A stretch of DNA of 61,575 bases, from the NCBI GenBank assembly GCA_017561935.1, contig JAFZBE010000062.1, positions 1 through 61,575 on the forward strand, in the 5' to 3' direction. Position 1 is the first letter of the stretch. Every line of letters starts with the position of its first letter. The translations under genes and the position numbers were made by a program. Below, piece after piece: positions 56,464 through 61,575 of the stretch. The notes below the pieces were generated by a model. That model worked only from the letters and a program-made list of their open reading frames with translations, was not told the origin of the DNA and did no database searches. This DNA comes from Bacteroidales bacterium (GTDB lineage: Bacteria; Bacteroidota; Bacteroidia; Bacteroidales; UBA3663).

Positions 56464-57708
56464 ATGCAGACAAGACATCTCTTTAGAATGGCAGGCATCA
56501 GCCTGTTGGCAGTGTTCGGATTGGCCTCGTGCGACACGACCTATGAAGGATTTCCTTCAAGCAGGGAAGACTACACCGCATCTTTCTCCTCCGATGGTTC
56601 AGGTAAATCAGGAGAGGCAGCAGGTGGCGAAGCCGAAGTCCCGTCACCCAACGAAAACACGCAGGCAGGTATCGTCACCGCAGGCGAGTGGTGTGACCTC
56701 ACACATTGGGACTTCTGGTCGAAGCTCATGTTGGGCGAGGAATTCTCCGAAAAGAGCGAATACTGGAAATTCTACACCAACAACCGCATCGCCGTCAAGG
56801 TGACCGACGAAAGTGGCAACGCTCAGGCCGGAGTCCGTGTCAAGCTGTTGCGCGAAGGCGAAGGCACAGGAACGGTATGGGAAGCCGTTACCGACAATCA
56901 CGGCGAAGCCGAATGTTGGCTCGGCCTGTTCCAGAAGACCACAGCTACACCCGATCAGCTGCGCATCAGTCTGAACGGTGAGGTGATGAAAGGCCATCCG
57001 CAGGTATGTTCCTGGGATTCCCTCCTCCAGTCGGTGCCCGTCAACAAGTATATCCTCCGCAGGGCCACCGCCCCCGCCATGCAGGCCGATATCGCGTTCA
57101 TCGTCGATGCCACCGGTTCCATGTCTGACGAGATCAGTTTCCTCAAGCAGGACCTCGTCGATATCATCGGCAAAGTGAAGTCCGTACGTGAGGACATGAA
57201 GATACGCACCGCCGCACTGTTCTATCGTGATGAAGGTGACGACTATCTCACACGCCATCACAACTTCACCGACGATGTCAACAAGACCGCCGACTTCGTG
57301 AAGAAGCAGAATGCCGATGGGGGAGGCGACTATCCCGAGGCCGTGCATACCGCACTCGAACGGATGCTGCAAGACCTGTCATGGAGCGACAATGCCCGCA
57401 CACGTCTCGCATTCATGTTGCTCGACGCTCCCGCTCATCACGAGAGCGACATCATCCGCTCGATGCAGAGCTCCATCCAGAGCTGCGCCCGCCAGGGCAT
57501 CAAGGTCATCCCCGTGGCCGCCAGCGGCGTGGATAAGAACACCGAGTTCATGCTCCGCTATTTCGCCGATGCCACAGGCGGCACCTACGTCTTCCTCACC
57601 GACCACAGTGGAGTAGGAAACAGCCACATCGCCGCCTCCGTAGGCGAGTACGAAGTCGAGCAGCTCAACAGCCTTCTCATCCGACTCATCTCCGCCTACA
57701 CCGAATAA
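56464..57708 (+). CDS. VWA-domain lipoprotein
   Basis: 414 aa from ATG 56464 (ATG 56434 is a possible earlier start; the open frame reaches back to 56131 through the GH43 promoter region). Lipoprotein signal MAGISLLAVFGLASCDTTYEG. Residues about 70-190 include a bacterial Ig-like 'IAVKVTDESGNAQAGVRVKLL' segment (about 112-160). The von Willebrand A domain is at about 205-405: MQADIAFIVDATGSMSDEISFLKQDL carries the MIDAS-type DxTxS variant DATGS, and HHNFTDDVNKTADFVKKQNADGGGDYPEA supplies the acidic/Thr region. A surface protein that likely binds a partner through a metal-dependent adhesion site; terminator follows at 57746-57785. Confidence 0.85.
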   Translation: MQTRHLFRMAGISLLAVFGLASCDTTYEGFPSSREDYTASFSSDGSGKSGEAAGGEAEVPSPNENTQAGIVTAGEWCDLTHWDFWSKLMLGEEFSEKSEYWKFYTNNRIAVKVTDESGNAQAGVRVKLLREGEGTGTVWEAVTDNHGEAECWLGLFQKTTATPDQLRISLNGEVMKGHPQVCSWDSLLQSVPVNKYILRRATAPAMQADIAFIVDATGSMSDEISFLKQDLVDIIGKVKSVREDMKIRTAALFYRDEGDDYLTRHHNFTDDVNKTADFVKKQNADGGGDYPEAVHTALERMLQDLSWSDNARTRLAFMLLDAPAHHESDIIRSMQSSIQSCARQGIKVIPVAASGVDKNTEFMLRYFADATGGTYVFLTDHSGVGNSHIAASVGEYEVEQLNSLLIRLISAYTE

Positions 57709-57745
57709 TCCCATTCCAATTCATTCCATATCCATCATAGCACTC

Positions 57746-57785
57746 AAGCCCCTGATGCCTTCTTCTGGCTCCAGGGGCTTTTTCA
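57746..57785 (+). terminator. Rho-independent terminator of the VWA gene
   Basis: AAGCCCCTG (57746-57754) pairs with CAGGGGCTT (57772-57780), 9 bp, followed by TTTT. About 37 nt after the stop codon. Confidence 0.85.
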
Positions 57786-57798
57786 AAATTATCTCCAT

Positions 57799-57862
57799 CA
57801 CGAATTATAGAATTATAGAATTATGCAAAATTAATTCATGTTCATTCGTGACAATTCGTGTT
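57799..57862. repeat. ATTCGTG-type dispersed repeat, overlapping the phosphoesterase gene end
   Basis: A series of CACGAATT, GAATTATAGAATTATAGAATTATG and ATTCGTGACAATTCGTG motifs. The same words recur at 58680-58706 (CACGAATTTGCGAATTATAG) and 60999-61034 (ATTCGTGTCAATTCGTG). The repeat covers the last codons of the metallophosphoesterase gene. Confidence 0.65.
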
Positions 57863-58660
57863 AAAGACCCTCGGAGCGCGTAGCGAAAATCCGTGTCTGT
57901 GTTGATCTGTGTGCCACAACCCCTCCAGCTCATAAGCCTGCGCTGTGTCAATCATCTTGCAGTTCTCAAACTCCACCGCCTCGCCATACGACACCGATTC
58001 ATTGAAGTCATAGAACGCCTGTAGCGAGTGGCCGAACACCTGTTTCATCTCCTTGATCGGATTCATTTCGATCGGTCGCAGCGTCGATCTCATCATGTCA
58101 TCAACATCCGACCAGATGCACGAGCCATATCGGTCAGTGCCGCCTCTTGATGGAGTAATGCAGTACAGTTTTTCCAATCCATCAGTCGTCTTCAGCAAGC
58201 CGTTCAGCGTGTCGCATATCGTGTTCACATCCCAGTCGATGCATTGCACCGTCATCGCAAGCCATTCATACTCGACACCAGCGTGCGTAAACAAAATGTC
58301 CTGATAGGCGTAAGCCAGTTGGAATAGTTCCCGATTGTCATCCAACAGGCGAGCAATCACGTCATGGTATTCATCCGAATGCCTGCAATGATACCATGAG
58401 AAACCATAATAGGTCGTCGAGAAATAGGGAAGGTCATGATTCCCCAACAGCAGCACCACCTTCTCCATATAGTTCCGCTTCAACTCCAAGATCTCTATGA
58501 AGTTGTCAATCGCATCCTCAACCGTGATGCCCTCGAAATCATAAGGGTCGAAGTAGTCACCCAGGAAGATGATCTTCTCGTACTTCTCAGGATGCCGACA
58601 CGGTTCCTTCCAAAACGTCCTCCCGTGTATGTCCGGTAATACTAGCACTTTATTTCCCAT
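57842..58660 (-). CDS. Calcineurin-like metallophosphoesterase
   Basis: 272 aa from ATG 58660, since the preceding 37 codons of the open frame run into the upstream gene's repeat-rich 3' flank. All five metal-site blocks are visible: VLPDIHGRTFW (about 6-16), FLGDYFDPYD, LLGNHDLPYF, THAGVEYEW and VFGHSLQ. This is a binuclear phosphatase or phosphodiesterase; the substrate is not evident. The C-terminal ~20 residues (HGFSLRAPRVFNTNCHE) are encoded by the ATTCGTG repeat, so the native end has been replaced. It lies downstream of the 217-aa unknown gene on the same strand, 55 nt apart, and is likely cotranscribed with it. Confidence 0.82.
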   Translation of the reverse strand: MGNKVLVLPDIHGRTFWKEPCRHPEKYEKIIFLGDYFDPYDFEGITVEDAIDNFIEILELKRNYMEKVVLLLGNHDLPYFSTTYYGFSWYHCRHSDEYHDVIARLLDDNRELFQLAYAYQDILFTHAGVEYEWLAMTVQCIDWDVNTICDTLNGLLKTTDGLEKLYCITPSRGGTDRYGSCIWSDVDDMMRSTLRPIEMNPIKEMKQVFGHSLQAFYDFNESVSYGEAVEFENCKMIDTAQAYELEGLWHTDQHRHGFSLRAPRVFNTNCHE

Positions 58661-58679
58661 ATCTCTTTCAATTTCTCTA

Positions 58680-58706
58680 TCACGAATTTGCGAATTATAG
58701 AATTGT
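58680..58706. repeat. ATTCGTG-type dispersed repeat between two minus-strand genes
   Basis: TATCACGAATTTGCGAATTATAG-like words shared with 57799-57862, filling the gap between the phosphoesterase and the 217-aa gene. Confidence 0.5.
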
Positions 58707-58715
58707 TTAAAAATA

Positions 58716-59369
58716 TTAGTTCGAACCTTCATTCTCGAGGATACACAGCACCTGACGAAGCGTGTAGGCATCAGACTCCGACTTCGCCTTGTCGTAGCGC
58801 GTGTTGATTTTCATGAACGTCGGCCAGACATCTTTGAACGACGATACCTGCACAGTTCTCTCCTCGCCATGTTCATTCACGAAACGACAAAGGTTCATGC
58901 CGCTGAGGGGACTTCCAGCAATGTGATGCAGCAGCCATTTCTCGTCATTATCATCCACGAAGGTTGCCTGGTCGCATGCCAACCAGAACTCGATGTAGAT
59001 GCCTAATGTCGGCCGCTGGAACCCGCTGGTCCCCGTATAAGCAAGCCCATTCCTGCAGAAGGGTAGGGGGCACAGGAACATACGGCTGTCGCTCAAGATG
59101 CGTTCTCTGTTCGCCAGAAGCACAAAAGCATTGTCCAGGAACAGACGTTCCAACTCCTCCTTCTCCTTCTCCTCTTCCTGGTCATCAATTACCTTAATGG
59201 GAGTCTTCGTTCTTCCCACCACCAGATAGGTTCCCGTGGTGTCGAGTCGCAACTCATTGTCCACTTCACACTTCGGACCCTCCGACGGATAACAATCCAA
59301 CACACGACCATCCAGCAGCTGGATTTGCCCAGCTGGATGCTGAAAATCATCTTTTGTTTTAATGATCAT
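58716..59369 (-). CDS. Hypothetical protein, 217 aa
   Basis: No family recognised. No signal peptide; soluble. N-terminal beta-rich segment (QIQLLDGRVLDCYPSEGPKCEVDNELRLDTTGTYLVVGRTKTPIKVI), a strongly charged stretch (DDQEEEKEKEELERLF) and a C-terminal part with aromatic-rich patches (PTLGIYIEFWLACDQATFVDDNDEKWLLHHIAGSPLSGMNLCRF) that could be a small alpha/beta domain. It has its own minus-strand promoter (TATCTTTGC at 59488-59496, CTTG at 59517-59520) and is followed by the metallophosphoesterase gene. Being next to the ART/NADAR cassette, it may belong to the same accessory region. Confidence 0.6.
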   Translation of the reverse strand: MIIKTKDDFQHPAGQIQLLDGRVLDCYPSEGPKCEVDNELRLDTTGTYLVVGRTKTPIKVIDDQEEEKEKEELERLFLDNAFVLLANRERILSDSRMFLCPLPFCRNGLAYTGTSGFQRPTLGIYIEFWLACDQATFVDDNDEKWLLHHIAGSPLSGMNLCRFVNEHGEERTVQVSSFKDVWPTFMKINTRYDKAKSESDAYTLRQVLCILENEGSN

Positions 59370-59487
59370 ACTGTTTGTTTTTAGTTAATGTTTGTAACTC
59401 GCATCCTTTGTTCCACCGTGGCCTGTATGTAAGGCTCGGTTGGCTCGGCACTTAAGCCGTCTCTTGATGCTTTTTCATTCTCGCGGT

Positions 59488-59520
59488 GCAAAGATACGCA
59501 ATTTTTCGCAAAATAGCAAG
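59488..59520 (-). promoter_or_regulatory. Promoter of the 217-aa/phosphoesterase pair
   Basis: Minus-strand CTTG (59517-59520), a 20-nt spacer and TATCTTTGC (59488-59496). Start codon about 119 nt downstream, so the leader is long. Confidence 0.7.
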
Positions 59521-59545
59521 TCTTTTTACCAATTTTTTTAAAAAA

Positions 59546-59688
59546 GCAGATATTGAATCTGCAATTTTCCGGCCTGAAGAATGCTGTTGAAACAGCATTC
59601 GAAGGGAGGGGCCCCATTCATGGGGACGGCCTTAGCCGAATATATTAATCCGGGCTATTGAAGCCCACGTCTCAAATCCATTTTCACC
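59546..59688. repeat. Hairpin array A with variable stems and conserved loops
   Basis: At least five consecutive hairpins, given here on the minus strand: GCAGAT-TCAAT-ATCTGC (59546-59562); a 10-bp GAATGCTGTT stem (59579-59600) with TC in the loop; CCCC-ATGAAT-GGGG (59612-59625); CGGC-TAAG-GCCG (59627-59638); and GGGCT-TCAAT-AGCCC (59652-59666). The linker CCGGAAAATT precedes the first one directly. The final 38 bp (59651-59688) recur exactly, inverted, at 61477-61514, where they lead into another array. It lies immediately 3' of the NADAR gene. Confidence 0.8.
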
Positions 59689-59704
59689 TTCCTTTTTTGT
59701 TGAA

Positions 59705-60283
59705 TTATTTCAGATAATTCAAGCAGAGCAGGGCATCGTCAGGCAGAGAGTATTTCAGTTCCCCATTGTCACGCAGTTCCATCAACAGGCGGCCCAGGAG
59801 ATTAGGGCCCACATACTCATTGCCCACCAATTTGGTGCCCCAGGTGTCTGCTGTCTTCTTGGGGAATGTAGTCTGGTCCTCCACGATGAACAAGCCATTC
59901 GTCAGTAGGAGGGAGGAACGGAACGCCTCACTTTGCTGATACTTCAACGTGAGGCAGAATTTCATCACATCCACGATGATCGACCCCCAGTCACTCCTTC
60001 GGTGTGTCTTCTCCCAATGCTTGGCTACATATTTGGGATTAGCCGCCTGATAGACCGCCTTCACCGGAGCCTCATCCTTGAACTTCATCAGCTGGAACAG
60101 TTGCTCGCTGTTCTTCAACGTCACGCCCTCCACTACCAACGGGGTGCGCGCGAAGTTACCTAATATGCCCCATTCCTCAGCCACTTTGCGGATACAGGCA
60201 CAACGGTCAGCAGGGTATCTCTCGATGGAGTAATACTCAGGATAATGCTGTTGTATGAAAGGCGCAATGCTGTAGAAGTTCAT
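59705..60283 (-). CDS. NADAR family protein (YbiA-like), predicted ADP-ribose eraser
   Basis: 192 aa. NADAR landmarks: GILGNFARTP (about 39-48; the family's 'LSNF' loop), NSEQLFQLMKFKD (about 58-70; family 'SEHYYQAxKF'), the helix AANPKYVAKHWEKT, MKFCLTLKYQQSEAFRSSLLLTNG, and DTWGTKLVGNEYVGPNLLGRLLMELR (family 'D.xWGxG...G.NxLGxxLMxxR'). Recent work shows that NADAR proteins can remove ADP-ribose from nucleic-acid guanine and act as antitoxins to DarT-type toxins. Its start overlaps the stop of the ART-like gene (ATGA), so the two are translated together. I infer that it reverses the modification made by that partner. Confidence 0.85.
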   Translation of the reverse strand: MNFYSIAPFIQQHYPEYYSIERYPADRCACIRKVAEEWGILGNFARTPLVVEGVTLKNSEQLFQLMKFKDEAPVKAVYQAANPKYVAKHWEKTHRRSDWGSIIVDVMKFCLTLKYQQSEAFRSSLLLTNGLFIVEDQTTFPKKTADTWGTKLVGNEYVGPNLLGRLLMELRDNGELKYSLPDDALLCLNYLK

Positions 60284-60837
60284 AAGGTAACAGGGCTTTG
60301 TGTGCCGTCAATCAGTTGTTTCTTTTCGTCGAGCAGCACCTGGTCAATGCCTTTGATGACGACCTTGCTGTCGTCGAGGATGGCTCTGTTGGTACCCATC
60401 GAAGGGTTCTTCCAGTTATAGGGCCATTCGATGAAGTCCACACCTACATCGAGCAGGAAGGCCGATGCCGCCTTCTCGCCTTGCAGATCCACCTTCCCGG
60501 TGAGTTTCTTCGCGAGGAACTTGCGGAAATCTTTCCCGTCCTTGGTGAACTTCTCCGGTATGGGTTCGCCCAGTTTCTTCTCCGCACGTTGGACGATGGC
60601 AGGATTGACGGGCTCCTTGAAAGCGATGTAGTTATCCTCTCTCTTGTCGGGAACCTCCACGGTATAGACATAATACTGTGTCGCTTCGGGATTGGCACCA
60701 GCATAGTGCGCTGCCGAGCGGTAGTGTGAGGTGACATAGACACCATATCCGAATTTTACCTTCCCATCACCCTCCAGGGCATGGGAAAGATCGAACTTCG
60801 GAAATAGCACCGATGTGCCGTGATAGAATGTTTGCAT
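60280..60837 (-). CDS. ADP-ribosyltransferase-fold protein, putative toxin
   Basis: 185 aa from ATG 60837 (the open frame to 60960 runs through the promoter). The N-terminus TFYHGTSVLFPKFDLSHALEGDGKVKFGYGVYVTSHYRSAAHYA has the layout of ART-fold toxins with an H-Y motif: His6 in YHGT, Tyr34 in GYGVYVT, then a helix and the beta strand YVYTVEVPD. A helical insert follows, and the C-terminus (DVGVDFIEWP...TNRAILDDSKVVIKGI) resembles the 'Y-x-V-F-x-x-x-x-I' strand pair that ends DUF3990/MuF-like ARTs. The third catalytic residue is not evident by eye. The stop codon overlaps the NADAR start. Confidence 0.72.
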   Translation of the reverse strand: MQTFYHGTSVLFPKFDLSHALEGDGKVKFGYGVYVTSHYRSAAHYAGANPEATQYYVYTVEVPDKREDNYIAFKEPVNPAIVQRAEKKLGEPIPEKFTKDGKDFRKFLAKKLTGKVDLQGEKAASAFLLDVGVDFIEWPYNWKNPSMGTNRAILDDSKVVIKGIDQVLLDEKKQLIDGTQSPVTL

Positions 60838-60878
60838 AATAAGTTGGTTATTGTTTTCGACTAATCGAAATGGTTGCT

Positions 60879-60911
60879 GCAAATATAGCGATATTTTTAT
60901 AAAAGTCCCAA
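60879..60911 (-). promoter_or_regulatory. Promoter of the ART-NADAR operon
   Basis: Minus-strand TATATTTGC (60879-60887) with TTG at 60909-60911, 21 nt away; start codon at 60837 gives a leader of about 35 nt. The palindromic TCGATTAGTCGA-like stretch near 60858-60869 in the leader could be an operator. Confidence 0.65.
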
Positions 60912-60998
60912 TAAATTGGAATCTTTTTGATAAAAATATGCTGTGAAGGTCGGCTTGCATCTCGTGGCTGCCAAGTTTGCATTCAATAAGAGCATAGC

Positions 60999-61034
60999 AT
61001 CCGTGTGATTCGTGTCAATTCGTGATAATTCGAG
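60999..61034. repeat. ATTCGTG-type dispersed repeat upstream of the AAA remnant
   Basis: ATCCGTGTGATTCGTGTCAATTCGTGATAATTCG; shares the 17-nt ATTCGTGNCAATTCGTG with 57843-57859. Confidence 0.65.
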
Positions 61035-61119
61035 TCAGCTTGCTATTTATTGTTTTTGGGGGTGAATGAGGGGAAAATGAGAAAAATGGGGGGATAGTTG
61101 CACTTTTTTTGTAATATTA

Positions 61120-61151
61120 TTGGAGTTTGCGGGAAAAAGTACTATATTTGC
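61120..61151 (+). promoter_or_regulatory. Intact promoter of the truncated AAA gene
   Basis: TTGG (61120-61123) and TATATTTGC (61143-61151) spaced 19 nt; ATG at 61210. Confidence 0.7.
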
Positions 61152-61209
61152 ACCGGAAAATAGCGAAAAGTGTATTAATCTTACACAAATCTACACTATT
61201 TAATGTATT

Positions 61210-61308
61210 ATGAGGATAGAAAGAGACATTATCGATGCATTCAAACGCTGGAAAGATTCTCCCGACAGGAAGCCGATTCTGCTGAAGGGAGCACGCCAGA
61301 TCTGCTAA
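61210..61308 (+). pseudogene. Truncated DUF4143-type AAA ATPase gene (N-terminal remnant)
   Basis: The 32 codons MRIERDIIDAFKRWKDSPD..KPILLKGARQ match the N-terminus of the common Bacteroidales AAA-plus/DUF4143 ATPases up to the residues just before their Walker A (normally ..GARQVGKT), where the frame ends IC-stop. The remaining ~400 residues are missing: downstream is noncoding sequence and then hairpin-repeat sequence, so the gene was cut by deletion or repeat insertion. The promoter remains intact. Confidence 0.65.
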
Positions 61309-61404
61309 GTTGTCCTTCTCCTCTTGCCGGGTGGTTGGATAAACTCTTTCATTTGCTGAAAGAAAGTGAAAAGAAGGATATCGAGTATTAAATTGGGCCA
61401 AGTA

Positions 61405-61437
61405 TTTGGTGATGATGAGATAAATCCATATCTTTGC
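61405..61437 (+). promoter_or_regulatory. Promoter-like pair before hairpin array B
   Basis: TTTG (61405-61408), 20-nt spacer, TATCTTTGC (61429-61437). No gene start follows in the window; the transcript would run directly into the 38-bp repeat and hairpin array. Confidence 0.55.
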
Positions 61438-61476
61438 AGCATCTATTTCGATACACCAATAATAACAAGAAAGGGT

Positions 61477-61575
61477 GGTGAAAATGGATTTGAGACGTGG
61501 GCTTCAATAGCCCGTCTCACAATCCGGAAAATTGTCGCCTCAATGGCGACATAAAATTGCTATCGCATAAAATCC
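61477..61575. repeat. Hairpin array B (38-bp repeat plus variable-stem hairpins), runs past the window
   Basis: Starts with the exact inverted copy of 59651-59688. Hairpins: GGGCT-TCAAT-AGCCC (61499-61513) and GTCGCC-TCAAT-GGCGAC (61534-61550), the second directly preceded by the linker CCGGAAAATT (61524-61533) also used in array A. Further sequence resembling a next unit starts at 61551 and is cut off at the window end. Confidence 0.8.

Larger units (their letters stand above)
60838..61209. other. Intergenic region between the ART-NADAR operon and the AAA remnant
   Basis: The gap holds the ART promoter, the ATTCGTG-type repeat at 60999-61034, a G-rich stretch (GGGGGTGAATGAGGGGAAAATG, 61059-61080), and a plus-strand promoter at 61120-61151. 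No open frame here looks coding. Confidence 0.6.

Noticed and set aside
59381..59617. 78-aa minus-strand frame before the 217-aa gene
   Set aside because: It runs through hairpin array A and the promoter at 59488-59520, so it is not a gene.
61366..61554. 62-aa plus-strand frame at the window end
   Set aside because: Its second half is the translation of the 38-bp repeat and hairpins; the promoter at 61405 lies inside it.

Overview
The window looks like a chromosomal segment of a Bacteroidales bacterium, most likely Prevotellaceae. The signs are: promoters of the Bacteroidetes type (TTTG, about 20 nt, then TAnnTTTGC) before most transcription units; a SusC/SusD system; many SPI and lipoprotein signals on glycoside hydrolases; C-terminal 'FNLNGQ...FIK' tails like the sorting tails of Prevotella secreted proteins; and an ftsA-ftsZ pair with long Pro/Glu-rich linkers. 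No rRNA, tRNA or CRISPR array was recognised.

Layout. (1) 1-6.4 kb: core genes ftsA, ftsZ, a 7TM-HD (PgpH-type) phosphohydrolase and an aldo/keto reductase, ending in a clear terminator. (2) 6.4-10.4 kb: an AT-rich accessory stretch with a 1.2 kb gene-poor segment, degenerate tandem repeats, an orphan secreted protein, a small membrane protein and a SUKH/SMI1 immunity-like protein. (3) 10.5-17 kb: gdhA, a P-type Ca2+ ATPase and an M3 peptidase. (4) 17-26 kb: an operon of GH95, SGNH esterase, GH31 with PA14, and GH3, which together fit stepwise trimming of fucosylated, acetylated xyloglucan oligosaccharides; it has no SusC/D of its own here. (5) 26-33 kb: a DUF4139 protein carrying an inserted CarboxypepD_reg-like domain, a malic enzyme, small proteins, and an SPFH / PH-like / Arc-like operon. 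(6) 33-37 kb: two secreted proteins (Omp28-like and a jelly-roll/FN3 protein). (7) 37-54 kb: an alpha-glucan, probably dextran, utilization locus: a divergent SusR-like regulator; operon A susC-susD-susE/F-like-GH66; operon B a six-hairpin hydrolase, GH31 and GH97 from its own promoter. (8) 54-58 kb: a repeat-tailed lipoprotein, GH43 and a VWA lipoprotein. (9) 57.8-61.6 kb: a second accessory zone with a metallophosphoesterase, an unknown protein, an ADP-ribosyltransferase-like gene translationally coupled to a NADAR gene, and a truncated AAA ATPase gene.

The most unusual part is the right end. The ART-like/NADAR pair looks like a toxin-antitoxin or defence module built from an ADP-ribosyl writer and a predicted eraser. 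It lies between two copies of a perfect 38-bp inverted repeat. That repeat leads into arrays of small hairpins whose linkers and TCAAT loops are conserved while the paired stems differ completely, so base pairing is kept and sequence is not. Several other dispersed repeat families (nonamer TTCRAACCN arrays, a C/G-rich palindrome, and ATTCGTG repeats) sit between genes and in places have become part of coding sequence or supply stop codons. All functions are inferred from reading translated sequence; no search was run.
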